Shown: positions 33,355 through 43,975, counted from the first letter of the stretch. The stretch is DNA of 50,178 nt from Chara braunii (GCA_003427395.1 BFEA01000378.1:411055-461232), one strand, 5' to 3'. Translations and numbers: made by a program. The notes: a model not told the origin generated them from the letters alone.

Positions 33355-34063
33355 CTAGAAGAAGGAGAGATGGATGGAGAGGGAGGAAGGAGGAGGAAGA
33401 AAGGGAGGAGGGAGAGATGGACGAAGAAGAAGGGAGGAAGGAGGAGGGAGAAAGAAAGGGAGGAGTAAAGAGGGAGTAGCGAGTCGACATGTGGAGGGAG
33501 AAAGAGAGGACGAAAGAGGCNGGAGAAGTGAGGTGCTGCGTGGAGGAGGGAGAAAGGGAGGAAGGAGGAGGCAGAAAGGAGGGAGGAAGGAGAGAGGTAG
33601 AGATAGATGACGAAAGAGGGGAGAGGAGGAGGGAGGGAGGAGGAGGGAGAGATGGACGAGGAAGAAGGCAAAGCGGAGGAGGGAGAAAAGGAGGAAAGAG
33701 GGGGCAGCGAGTCGAGTCAGTTGACACGTGCACGATGGGATGGAGGTGTCGCGCGGAGTGAAAGGCCTTGTCGCTAATGTAACAAGGGCAAAAAAAAAAA
33801 AAAAGGTGATTGGATGGTGAAGTGTTCAAAGGACAGATGGATGGAGAGAGAGGGAGGAAGGAGGGGGGACAGATGGATGAAGAAGAAGGGAGAACGGAGG
33901 AGGGAGAAAGGGAGGAGATGGGCGAAGAAGAAGGGAGGAAGGAGGAGGGAGAAAGGGAGGAGGAAAAAGGAGGGAGAAGCGAGGTGCTGCGTGGAGGAGG
34001 GAGAAAGTGAGGAAGGAGAGAGGTACAGATAGAGGACAAGAGAGGGGAGAGGAGGAGGGAGGG
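33355..34063 (+). repeat. Purine-rich GGA/GAA tract, left part
   Basis: About 700 bp with very strong purine bias on the plus strand, built on gggaggaaggagg(a) and gatgga(tg/cg)a units. A non-purine interlude (33710-33840) contains a poly-A run and tggatggtgaagtgttc and recurs at 37430-37575. The tract was split by the LTR element at 34064. Confidence 0.85.
34059..34063. repeat. Target-site duplication GAGGG (left)
   Basis: GAGGG directly before the LTR and again at 37344-37348 after the other LTR. Five bases is the normal gypsy target duplication. Purine-rich surroundings weaken its uniqueness. Confidence 0.75.
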
Positions 34064-35192
34064 TGTTGCATACTGTAACGTGCAAACCAGAAAAAGAACC
34101 GACCTTTCAATACAAAGTATAAGACAGCACAACGGAAGACTTAGATACCAGTGATCCGAACAATCAATGTTGTAATGCAGCCCTGAACATACATCATCAT
34201 CATCGTTACATGGTGTGAATGGGCNTGGCGCTTCACACAGGAAGACAGNGCCAGCCCGTACCATACACAGACGAAGAGGAAGGGGATAGACGAANAGGAG
34301 GGGGAAGATGGGAATGTCGTCAACACCNAGTCTTCGGCACAAGCCCNAATAGTCCCTCGTCGAACTGTCTGAATCCCAAATGTAAAGTCTGGATCCAATG
34401 TCGTCAAGTCTCAAGTCACAACTCTGTCTCTCTCTGTTGTAGTCTGAGAAGTCAGGTGGCGAGAGGGTGAGAAGAGAAGGTGGACTTAGAAGAGGAAGAA
34501 GAAGAACTCTCTCTCTCTCTGTGTCCAGTACTAACCTGTGAAGTTGGCGCCTTGATGCAGGTACCATGAAGATGGAGCTGGAGCGATGGCGCCACAGGTA
34601 AGTAACACTGGCCTCCGCCAGTCTCTCTCCCTCTACGATCTACCACCTACCAGCGCCCAGCGCTGAAGACTACAGCTACAGCTATGGCGCCCAGCGCCGA
34701 AGACTACAGTTAGCGCTACTACTACTAGCGCTGAAGACTACTGCAGCGCTCCTCCTGAGTGCTGCGGCCGAATCCTGAAGACTACCTCCGCCTACTGACA
34801 CTACCTACCCGTGAAGTGCATGGGGCCCTCCTATGTACTACGGGTGTGCCTCTTGAGCCTGCCGAAGGGAGGCAGGGGCTGCAGCTGCAGCTCCTGCTCG
34901 AGCACGTGAGGAACAGGCTATTTTGGGCCTGTTCCGCATCCCTGTTTCCGTGCCTGAGTCTTAGGGGCAGGTCGAAACAATGAGGGCCTGAAAATGNCCC
35001 TCCGNTTCAGGCTGAAAACTCTNGGTCTGAAAAGACCCANAAATAGGCTGAAACGAGGTAGGGCCTGCAGGCCCTCGTTTTTCAGCATCCAGGCTGAAAC
35101 GAACGGGGCCTGTAAGCCCTAAGTTTTAGGCTTTTAGGCTGAATGTCCGGGACGGGCCCTGCAGGGCCCGTGTGGCTACGCAGTATGCCACA
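34064..35192 (-). repeat. 3' LTR of the young gypsy element
   Basis: Minus strand starts TGTGGCATACTG and ends CAGTATGCAACA, near-perfect inverted termini with TG...CA. It includes a perfect 18-bp palindrome CGGGCCCTGCAGGGCCCG at 35153-35170. Several Ns are present. Frames across it are not genes. Confidence 0.9.
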
Positions 35193-35205
35193 CCCCCCCC
35201 TCCTT
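35193..35205 (-). promoter_or_regulatory. Polypurine tract (plus-strand primer)
   Basis: Minus strand reads AAGGAGGGGGGGG immediately before the 3' LTR start, where reverse transcription primes the second strand. Confidence 0.75.
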
Positions 35206-35361
35206 GAATCGAGCTTACCTGCGAGGGCGAAGGTGTCTGTCAGAGGGAGGGACCACAGTCTGGGTGGGAGGGGCTGGTCGTGAAGCTTCCTGAGCTGACC
35301 TGCGCTTTTCATAATGCGCGTAGATCAGCGGTGCGGATGCTTTCAAAACTGCGCCTGATAT

Positions 35362-36210
35362 TCACCGAGTGTCGTCGCGATCGCATGCTTTGAATGTGAC
35401 TTTATACTGCCGCGGCTTGCTGCCGTACTTGCGATCGGAGATGACGCGGTCAACTTCCTGATGGCCATCCATAGGAGGGTCCTGCGATCGTCGGTCCGGA
35501 AAGTCGTCGCTCTTGGCTGGCGTGTAAGTTGCTAGCTTCGAGGCGTGGAAGACCGGATGGACCGTCAGATGCTCTGGAATGTTGATCACAAATGAAGGGC
35601 CATCGGGCTCATCGGCCGCGGCTGCTGTCACAGACCAAGGTCCAAACCACTTGGGAAGCAGTTTGCGTGAAACATCCTGTTCCAGTGCAAACTCTTCTGC
35701 GGAGACCCAAACCAGATCACCGGCGCGGATGGGACATGGTACGCGACGCCTGTTGGCTTGCTGCTGCATGCGGACTTGAGCCTTTTGCATATTTGCACGG
35801 GCTTGAGTCAGCAATTCCCTGTACTTCTGGACGGAAGAGGGAGAGCAGGCAGCGTCAATGTCGGCTGGTTGAGGGAGGAGAAGGTCGGCGAAGATCCAGC
35901 CTTTCTGTCCACCGTGGTGCAACTCGAATGGAGTCACGCCGATCGCCGGATGCACCGAAGTGTTGTAGGCGAACTCGATGTCGGGGAGGCGGTCAACCCA
36001 ATCTTTCTGGTCCGGACGGATAAGCGTACGAAGCATCATTTGAGCGGTCTGATGTGCCCGCTCCGTCTGCCCGTCTGTCTGAGGGTGTCGAGCCGAACTT
36101 GGTTTCATTGTTGTGCCGGACTCCTGCATGAGAGCAGTCCAAAACGCCGACATGAAACGAGTGTCNCTTGATTGAGCGGGTCCTCTGTATGAGAGGTCCG
36201 CTCCGATACC
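35362..36210 (-). pseudogene. Integrase C-terminal half with chromodomain
   Basis: Open frame whose recognisable part begins after the PBS: DTRFMSAFWTALMQ, SSARHPQTDGQTERAHQ, then IEFAYNTSVHPAIGVTPFEL, RAGDLVWVSAEEFALEQ, KLLPKWFGPWSV, HPVFHASKLATY, and a chromodomain-like tail (VDRVISDRKYGSKPRQYKV). The zinc finger and first catalytic Asp region of integrase are deleted. The sequence belongs to a different gypsy lineage from the copies at 10.5, 29 and 42.5 kb (GQTERAHQ against GQTEQMNK). The ATG at 36261 lies inside the LTR and is not a meaningful start. Confidence 0.85.
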
Positions 36211-36211
36211 A
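36200..36211 (-). other. Primer-binding site of the young gypsy element
   Basis: Minus strand TGGTATCGGAGC, starting three bases after the 5' LTR end at 36215; one mismatch to the initiator tRNA-Met PBS. Confidence 0.8.
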
Positions 36212-36214
36212 AAC

Positions 36215-37343
36215 TGTTGCATACTGTAACGTGCAAACCAGAACAAGAACCGACCTTTCAATACAAAGTATAAGATAGCACAACGGAAGACTTAGATACC
36301 AGTGATCCGAACAATCAATGTTGTAATGCAGCCCTGAACATACNTCATCATCATCGTTACATGGTGTGAATGGGCNTGGCGCTTCACACAGGAAGACAGN
36401 GCCAGCCCGTACCATACACAGACGAAGAGGAAGGGGATAGACGAAGAGGAGGGGGAAGATGGGAATGTCGTCAACACCAAGTCTTCGGCACAAGCCCAAA
36501 TAGTCCCTCGTCGAACTGTCTGAATCCCAAATGTAAAGTCTGGATCCAATGTCGTCAAGTCTCAAGTCACAACTCTGTCTCTCTCTGTTGTAGTCTGAGA
36601 AGTCAGGTGGCGAGAGGGTGAGAAGAGAAGGTGGACTTAGAAGAGGAAGAAGAAGAACTCTCTCTCTCTCTGTGTCCAGTACTAACCTGTGAAGTTGGCG
36701 CCTTGATGCAGGTACCATGAAGATGGAGCTGGAGCGATGGCGCCACAGGTAAGTAACACTGGCCTCCGCCAGTCTCTCTCCCTCTACGATCTACCACCTA
36801 CCAGCGCCCAGCGCTGAAGACTACAGCTACAGCTATGGCGCCCAGCGCCGAAGACTACAGTTAGCGCTACTACTACTAGCGCTGAAGACTACTGCAGCGC
36901 TCCTCCTGAGTGCTGCGGCCGAATCCTGAAGACTACCTCCGCCTACTGACACTACCTACCCGTGAAGTGCATGGGGCCCTCCTATGTACTACGGGTGTGC
37001 CTCTTGAGCCTGCCGAAGGGAGGCAGGGGCTGCAGCTGCAGCTCCTGCTCGAGCACGTGAGGAACAGGCTATTTTGGGCCTGTTCCACATCCCTGTTTCC
37101 GTGCCTGAGTCTTAGGGGCAGGTCGAAACAATGAGGGCCTGAAAATGGCCCTCCGGTTCAGGCTGAAAACTCTGGGTCTGAAAAGACCCAGAAATAGGCT
37201 GAAACGAGGTAGGGCCTGCAGGCCCTCGTTTTTCAGCATCCAGGCTGAAACGAACGGGGCCTGTAAGCCCTAAGTTTTAGGCTTTTAGGCTGAATGTCCG
37301 GGACGGGCCCTGCAGGGCCCGTGTGGCTACGCAGTATGCCACA
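36215..37343 (-). repeat. 5' LTR of the young gypsy element
   Basis: Nearly identical to 34064-35192 and the same length. The palindrome is at 37304-37321. It is flanked on the right by GAGGG (37344-37348). Confidence 0.9.
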
Positions 37344-37575
37344 GAGGGAGGAGGAGGGAGAGATGGATGAGGAAGAAGGGAGATAGGAGGAGGGAGAACG
37401 GGAGGAAGGAGGAGGGAAAATGGAAGGAGGAAAGAGGGGACAGCGAGTCGAGTCAGTCGATGCGTGGAGGATGGGAGGGGTGGAGGTGCCACGCGGAGTG
37501 AAAGGCCCTGTCGCTAACATAACAAGGGCAAAAAAAAAAAAAAAAGGTAATTGGATGGTGAAGTGTTCGAAGGCC
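37344..37575 (+). repeat. Purine-rich tract, right part, with poly-A interlude
   Basis: Continuation of the tract interrupted at 34063, followed by a near copy of 33700-33840 (gtgaaaggcc, tgtcgctaa, aacaagggc, A-run, attggatggtgaagtgttc). Confidence 0.8.
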
Positions 37576-38104
37576 AGAGACAGGACGAGAAGGGAAGAGC
37601 AAAGAGAGAGAGAGAGAGAGAGAGAGCTGGTGGCAACCCACCTCAAGCGGCTCGGCGATTCCTCCTCGCTCCAGCTGCCTCCTGCTGTGTGCTGCTGCTT
37701 GCTGCTGCCTCCTGCTGCCTCCTGCTGCCTCCTGCTGCCTCCTGTTTCTTGCTTGGGCTGGTGCTGCTGGTGACGGGCGGGCAATAAACGACGAATGACG
37801 ACACGACGGCCGCCAAGGATACAAGGCACAACTGGTGGGCCGGTGAAGTGCCGGGGTACCCAACGGCGGTGTGGGGGAGGCCTGAGAAAACGAACTACTC
37901 AGATCTCCCCCAAAAAAATTTACCGGGCCTTCGTGCCGCCCGAAAAAAAAAATTCGCGCCCAAGGAGGCAATTTCCCCCGGTACCCCTCCGGGCCTCCCA
38001 CCCCCCCCAAACTTTTTTTTTTTCTTTCCCCGACCCCTGTTTTGGCCGATGCGCCGCACGTGCCGCGGCGCCGCGCACGGCATGCGCCGCAAGTATGGCC
38101 TGTA
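37576..38104. other. Right part of the insertion inside gypsy RNase H
   Basis: Contains a short (GA)n, a CTGCTGCCTC-type tandem run at about 37670-37745, and GC-rich sequence with mono-C, mono-A and mono-T runs (37900-38030) resembling in style the left edge at 30770-30960. No gene. Confidence 0.5.
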
Positions 38105-38265
38105 CCCATTCCCATCGTCTTGCTGGAGTACAGCACCAGTCGTGTATTGATGGTTATGACAAGAGGCAGAGATGGGTCTGCAACTTTCAACACTGGGTAG
38201 GTAATCGGAAATTTCTTCAGACGCTTGAAGGGCTCTGATTATTCATTCCGGTCATATTTCCTGAT
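38105..38265 (-). pseudogene. Ty3/gypsy RNase H N-terminal fragment (minus)
   Basis: Minus-strand translation gives EPFKRLKKFPITYPVLKVAD, then PSLPLVITI and, after a small deletion, a LQQDDGNG-like end, homologous to the RNase H start at 16381 (KRALIEYPVLKVADPSLPF). It stops where the inserted block begins, and the domain resumes at 30740. About a dozen codons expected in between are missing. Confidence 0.75.
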
Positions 38266-39252
38266 GCTAGCGCTGGAGATGGACCATCTGTTTCATGTGC
38301 AGGGAACTCTTTGCAACTGGTGGAGGGTCCGGTCTACCCACATTTGAAAGACCAAGGGCAAAAAATGGACATTCTGGGTACGTGGGACCACATCCCCGTG
38401 TTCTCTTGCCCACTCACTAAGTGGGTCAGAACGTCATTACTGCACGATCACTGGTGGTGGTGAGACCAGCCCCCAACCTTTTACGGTGACAATGTCAGGT
38501 TTGATAAAACGAACATATGTGGTACTCATTTTCTGTTGTTAAAGAACAGGGTCATGCGTTTCTGTTTTCTTTTTCTAAAACAGATGTAAGTAATTTGTTG
38601 TTTTACACACAACTCTTACTCTGTTTCTATGGGTTTTCTTCTAACATAGTTCTGAAAATTTGAGAGTGGGACTGCATGATGCAGCAGACAAAGACAAAAA
38701 AGATCCTGGCCAACAAATCATATGAAAGTCTGAGTCTGGGCGCCAGAATGTCGGATGGCGCCAAGTGTCGAAATTCGAAAGTGCCGAATGAGGGATTTGA
38801 AAACGGGCGCCAGCTGCAGAGGCGCCAACAGTCAGAAACCGAAGAGCAGGAAAAATAAAAAATAAAAAAAATAGCAGGCTGGCAGGTGGTACGCAGCGGA
38901 CCAGGGATTGAGCCCTGGCTGAGTCCGTAACAGGAGTGGTACTTGTTCGAATCTATTTCCTGAGTTTTCTGAGAAATCTGCTCTGTTGCAAAACTCTTGT
39001 TATCGGCGGGTTCTGGTTTGCAAAAGGCTGCTACTATGTTTCAACGTACAAGAGAGCAAGAAACAGTGCTAGTTCAGTCTGCAGCAGCTATTGTGTTTCA
39101 TTTTGCTGTAGGAGAAGAAATGGTGGTGTTAATAGTGACACAATGACCACACCGTTTTCTGTTTTTCAAAGAAAGAAACAAAACCTAACCTTAAAGCTTG
39201 TGCAGAAAATCGTTTGTGTTCTTGTTTTTCTTCTTGTGGCCAATATGCACAG
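38266..39252. other. No exon identified; probable intron or intergenic DNA
   Basis: A 121-codon frame at 38936-39301 is unconvincing. No upstream PDAT exon was recognised in this stretch. Confidence 0.35.
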
Positions 39253-39747
39253 CCTTTCCTTGGCATGTCACCATTTGGCAGGCACACCGTTACCCGCTTG
39301 ATGAGGATGTTGAGGAGCTGGGATTCAATTGCTTCTATGCTGCCAAAAGGAGGAGAAGCGATATGGGGTGGCGTGGACTGGTCACCGGAAGAAGGGCACC
39401 CTGCTGAATACGAGGAGTATATTGGGGATACATATGGTGAGTTAAGGAGTGAGGAAGACAATCAATCGAAGTCAGATGACCCTCACACTGGTTCTGTGGA
39501 CGTTGCAGCAAATGACAAGCATGCCTTGACCTGCAAGAACTTGGATAATCCTGCCGCAGAGCACTGTGACCACGAGCATGCCAAGGCTGCCGATACCAGC
39601 AGTGGTGACTGTGAACCGGGGAAGGGGAAGATTTTGCGGTTGAAAAAGAGATGGTCAACCATAGGGAGAATTGTCGCATTTGGAAGGGAGGAGGCGCTGA
39701 AAGATCTCAGCAAGGAGGATGTCCAGAGCATTGACATGGCTGGAGAG
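39253..39747 (+). CDS. PDAT: PDAT (phospholipid:diacylglycerol acyltransferase), one exon
   Basis: A 495-bp exon in phase 0, preceded by an AG acceptor (gcacag at 39247-39252) and followed by a GT donor (gtgtgt from 39748). The translation PFLGMSPFGRHTVTRLMRML then RSWDSIASMLPKGGEAIWGG, VDWSPEEG, a low-complexity acidic linker of about 90 residues, and GRIVAFGREEALKDLS matches the plant PDAT region around MRM-RTWDS-PKGG-IWGG-DWSPE. PDAT transfers an acyl group from phospholipid to diacylglycerol, making triacylglycerol at the ER; the catalytic Ser-Asp-His lie in exons not seen here. The acidic linker is longer than I expect in land plants. With no flanking exons in about 1 kb either side, this is a gene with large introns or a captured or relic exon. 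Confidence 0.7.
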
Positions 39748-39760
39748 GTGTGTATTTTCT

Positions 39761-40205
39761 GAGCTATTTTCCGACCCACAATGATCAGACAACTGACACC
39801 CAACTCTGTCATGCCAACCTTTTTTTACCCCAATTTGTCTGATGCTGGACTCCTGGCATGGAAGGGGGGGTCTGTAATATGGAGGTATTGAGGCAACAGT
39901 ACGTAGATGAGCGCTTTGTCCTTTTCATGGAATATGGAGGGGTTTTTCTTTCAGTTGCCTCAACTTTCGTTTCCCCCTTGAGCTATTTTCTGACCCACAA
40001 TTATCAGAAAACTGACACCCAACTCTGTCTTGCCAACCTTTTTTTGCCCCAATTTGTCTGATGCTGGACCGAACTGAGTCCTGAAGCCGACTTCCACTGC
40101 AGTCTCCCATTCTCAGCAGCAGCATCTAGTATGGACCCGTGACATGGTAGGGGGGATCTGTAATATGGAGGTCTTGATGTGAGGCAACAGTACATTCATG
40201 AGCCG
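39761..40205 (+). repeat. Tandem duplication downstream of the PDAT exon
   Basis: gagctattttc ... ccaatttgtctgatgctgga occurs at about 39761-39850 and 39979-40069, and tctgtaatatggaggt ... gaggcaacagtac at about 39870 and 40160. The second copy has about 65 extra bases. Probably intronic. Confidence 0.7.
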
Positions 40206-40559
40206 TTCCGTTTTTTCTTTTTTCTTTTTTTTCGCCCTTTAAAAGGATGCAATCAGAATTGTCTCAGTTTCACTTCCAGCATGCATACATGTAGGTGCTG
40301 AATGACAAAACAACTTCCTCCAAGTAGAATCAGCGACAAGCGTGAGATGGAACAGTGCACCCACACAGAAAACTCAGAGATATGGCCTTCGGCCAGGAAC
40401 TGAGCTCAAATCAACTTGTCACATCTTGTGGCTATGGCGTCTGAGCGCGCGTCTGAAGATCCCACCCGAACACTGTATTCACCATTACACACACTCACAC
40501 TCACTCACACACACGTACACACGCACTAGGATCTACCCTGAATGTCTATGTACATGTAC

Positions 40560-41549
40560 AACACACACACTAACTACTGACTATGCAACGGTTTTTGCCT
40601 TTGCAGTAACAGATGCAGTTCCCAGGGCTCGATCCTTAGACCTTACCTCACCCGTGTACAGTATCAAGTCGACCCCTGTGTGTTTTGAACCCGTGACCTG
40701 TGTCTTGGTAGCTGACTGTTGTTTGTCATAGGTCTGTGTAGCTGTTGGGTCTTGAACTGTAGGTCTGTCGAGTAGGGGTCATAGCTGTGTAGAGGTCATA
40801 GCTGTTGCAAGGTCGTAGCCGCTACAGTCTGGAAAGGTCAAGGTCGTAGCTGCTACAGCCCGTAAAGGCCAAGGCCACAGACTTCCGGAAGGTCCGGAAG
40901 TGGCCCTTCGAGTATTGCTCACGTTAGACCAGAGGCAAGTGGGCAAGTGGGTAGTCCAACTTTGCTTAGTCAGCGGTACCCAGTCCCAGTCTCACTTTGT
41001 CGAGTCAGAAAGTACCATGTGGGACTGTGTGCACCATGGGCTCGGTGGAAAAGGGGCAGACCAGCGACCAACAGAAGTATAAATCAGGAGGCAGCGTCCA
41101 GCCATTCATTCAGTTCTGCGTGGGCCATGCGGAAGCGCTGCCCAGGCGTCTTGTTCGAGGTGGTCTGCAGATGCCCGAAGTTGAAGTGGGCTACGAGGGA
41201 GATAGAGCAGTCACTGCTGCTAGTAGTCAGTGTCAGATGACGGCCATAGCCGCCATAGCCTAGAGTTAGTTTCTAGTGTAGGTGTGTGTGTGGTACAGAG
41301 GGAGAAGTGTGGGATATCCAGGCAGATCCAGTGTCGTGTGCGTGTGAACAGTTGTTGTGGATACAGTGCGGACGTGAGGTGTGTAGGCGCTCAAGGCGCC
41401 ATAGTCAATTGGCCCAATTCAAAGTGAGTTTGTATCCGAACTGTGTTCTCGTTGAATATCTCTGAGCTTTGTGTGGGCGCTTAGCGCCAGTGTGGTTTGC
41501 CATCTGCTTGCATGCATGCTGCACGAAGAAGAAGGCGAGTCTGATTGCA
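40560..41549 (+). repeat. LTR of Ty3/gypsy family A, copy 6 (plus)
   Basis: The most complete family-A copy: cagggctcgatcc near 40622, tgaacccgtgacctgtg, gtagctgctacag repeats, gtgggcaagtgg, TATA gtataaat at 41077-41084, attcattcagttctgcgt leader and the common end GATTGCA at 41549. No PBS follows; an inverted copy begins instead. Confidence 0.6.
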
Positions 41550-42059
41550 ACTACGTCACACTGGCGGCTATGGCCGCCGTCGTCTTCCTCCTCGCTAGCG
41601 GCTATGGCCGCTTGCCCTCTTCCACCTTTGGGTTTCCTGCTGACCACCGGCGAACTCAATGCACAAGGCACTCGAGCAGCACTTCCATGTACTTCCCCAG
41701 ATAATGAGTGAATGACTGACCACTGCCTCTTTATTTATACTGTTTCGTTTAGTGGTCTGGCCTGCCCGGTCCCAGGCCCTTGAACGTGCAGTCCCACTCA
41801 GGTACTTGCTGCAAAAACGGACTGGACTGGGACTGCCATTTCGTTTGCCCCGTCAGTGTTTGACTTGGGACTCTTGACCTTTCAGAGATCGACGGACTGC
41901 CCTTTCAGTCTGCGAGAGGTCAAGTTGACTCTTCGAGGACTGTTCTAGCCACGACCTAGTGACCTTTCAGAGGACTTACAGATGACCCTTAGGACTCCTA
42001 AACATCTAACCTACGGATCAAGTCCACACGACCCAAGTATCTGCAAATGTTGCTCGAAC
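41550..42059 (-). repeat. LTR of Ty3/gypsy family A, copy 7 (minus, 3' LTR)
   Basis: Follows the end of the minus-strand integrase remnant at 42060. It has the TATA box at 41740-41733 (atttatac on plus), the tgcagtccca block and cctttcag repeats, and is more diverged than the other copies. It is head-to-head with copy 6. Confidence 0.55.
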
Positions 42060-43280
42060 TGGGTGAGAGCCTTTCACTCCCACCGTCCTAAATTCGAGGT
42101 CCTCCTAGAACTCCTTAATCCAAGGCAGGACCTTTGCCTTTTCTTGCTCTCTCGTAAGCGTGCACTATGTCGGAAGCGGTTTCTGGAAGCTCGGTCCTTG
42201 TGAACCATCTGTTGTTCTCAGGTTCCTGGTAAGCAAACCGGACTTTGTACTGCTTTTGGGGACGGCCTCTACCTCCAGTTCGGAATACATATTCTTCTAG
42301 TATTCGGTCTATGTCATAGGTGCCATCCATATCTGGCGGACTCATTGATCTCCGCGAAGGAAACTGCTGATTGGTGACACAAGGTAACAACTTCGATGCA
42401 TCGTATATGATGGTCCATTCTCTCCACCTTTGACTTCTATACGCGGGCAAGAGCTTCTGCGAAATGTTTTATTCTGGTGGGAATTCCTTTGACTTGACCA
42501 GACTAAGTCGCCTACCCTGAATTGCGATGGTCTGCGACACTTATTCGCTTATTCAATCATGCGATGTTGGACTTTTCTAAGGTTTTATTCGTTTGTTCAA
42601 TCATGCGATGCTGGGTTTTCGATCACCTTCTGCACTTCCTTCTCGTGCTGCAGAGCAAACTCTCTTGTACCGGGCGGTAACCTCTGAATCTGGTCTCGGT
42701 CAAGTCCTTCAAACAACTGACGTGGTCTAAAGGACTTATGCAGCTCGTTAGGAGTCTTGCAAGTGGCTAGATGTACACTGTTGTTGTAGGCACTAGCTAC
42801 ATTGGGAAGCATCTCGTCCCAATTCACTTGATCTGGTGTAATATACATTTAGAGTAATTGCTGCAAGATCTTATTCATTTGTTTTGTCTGGTTGTTTGTA
42901 TTTGGATGATGACCGGACGACATCAATAGCTTAGAACCATAAACTTTCATGAGATCTTGCCAGTTTTGGCTGGTAAACCTTGTTTCTCTATCACTAACTA
43001 CTGACAGCGGTATGCCATGCTCACTTACCAAGAAATCAAAGAATTTCTCTATGACTAGTTCAGTTCTTGCCTCTCCTGGCAAAGGTACGAAAACGGCATA
43101 CTTACTAAATCGATATATTACGACCATGACTTTTCCCATGCCTACTCCTAATCCTTATATCCATGAAGTCAATGGGAACAGACTCTTCGGGCCCTGCTGG
43201 GATTGGCAAGGGCCCTGTTGGGATTGGCGTGCTTGGCTACAAAGTCGAAGGTTCTCTGTGCAATCCGGGCCCTACTGGTA
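42060..43280 (-). pseudogene. Ty3/gypsy integrase and chromodomain remnant (minus)
   Basis: Frames in order on the minus strand: VMVVIYRFSKYAVFVPLPG, SVVSDRETRFTSQNWQDLMK, SSGHHPNTNNQTKQMNK (degraded from GRHPETNGQTEQMNK), EMLPNVASAYNNSVHLATC, VKSKEFPPE, KLLPAYR, then a deletion that removes the middle of the C-terminal domain, DASKLLP, and a chromodomain-like GTYDIDRILEEYVFRTGG followed by QYKVRFAYQEPENNRWFTR. Stops at 42846 and elsewhere. Upstream pol is missing; sequence above 43290 is unrelated. Confidence 0.85.
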
Positions 43281-43289
43281 GCACTGTCC

Positions 43290-43776
43290 ATCTCGTGAGA
43301 AGGTCGAAAAATCAGTTAGTGCGGGTAACTTGAACTGTTCGAACTTGTGCTTATGGGGCAAGATCTGTGCAACGTGGGTTTTGCCTTGAACTTGTATCTC
43401 ACATAACTATTGTCGGTCTGTGCTATCCCTTGCAAAAAAGGGCGGAAGAAGAGGGAGGGGAAACTCGATGAGTCACTTGTTGTCGCGACATTAGTGACAG
43501 AGCACATGCTAGGCTTGGGATCTGGGGGTGCAACAAGCGAAAAGAGAGAAACGAACGGGGATCGGGTGGAAGGGATTGAGCTGCGAAGGAAACATCGCTG
43601 GTCGGTTGGGGAACGTGTTAAGAGTGTGCAGGGTCGGTCTCGATAGCGGCTAAAGACGAGTGGCCGCATTAAGCCGTAAAGGGAGCCTCCCTGGCGGATA
43701 AGTGGCGCCGTTGTCGGGGATGGGCTTCCTCTAACAGCTTCGGCTGGCCTAAGGGACAAGGGACCAAAGGGGGGAA
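43290..43776. other. No gene seen
   Basis: Long frames on the minus strand here read through the neighbouring minisatellite and show no domain. Confidence 0.4.
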
Positions 43777-43975
43777 GTGTGAGAGGCAGCGACAGACAAG
43801 TGTGACAGGCAGCGACAAGTGTGACAGGCGGTGACCAGTATGACAAGCAGCGACAAGTGTGACAAGAAGCGACAAGTATGACAGGCAGTGACAAGTGTGA
43901 CAGGCAGCGACAAGTATGACAGGCAGCAACAAGTGTGACAAGCAGCGACAAGTGTGACAGATAGCGACAAGCAGC
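43777..43975 (+). repeat. 19-bp minisatellite, about ten units
   Basis: Units of gtgtgacaggcagcgacaa with variants (gtatgacaagcagcgacaa and others). The translated Ser-His-Leu-rich frames are artefacts. Confidence 0.9.

Larger units (their letters stand above)
34064..37343 (-). mobile_element. Complete but internally deleted Ty3/gypsy element, minus strand
   Basis: A 3280-bp unit: 5' LTR 37343-36215, PBS, a 1022-bp interior with only the integrase end, PPT, 3' LTR 35192-34064, and a 5-bp target duplication GAGGG. The LTRs have equal length (1129 bp) and, apart from Ns, only about three differences were seen (34093/36244, a C/T near 34124, a G/A near 34929), so the insertion is young. gag, protease, RT and RNase H are gone: the PBS is followed at once by integrase sequence. 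It would have to move with proteins from a full-length relative. Confidence 0.85.

Noticed and set aside
33233-34567. 444-codon minus-strand frame rich in Ser, Pro and Leu
   Set aside because: It translates the complement of the purine-rich tract plus part of an LTR; no domain, and the composition explains the absence of stops.
37453-38193. 246-codon minus-strand frame starting with RNase H residues
   Set aside because: Only the first residues are gypsy RNase H; the remainder reads through the GC-rich insert and repeats.
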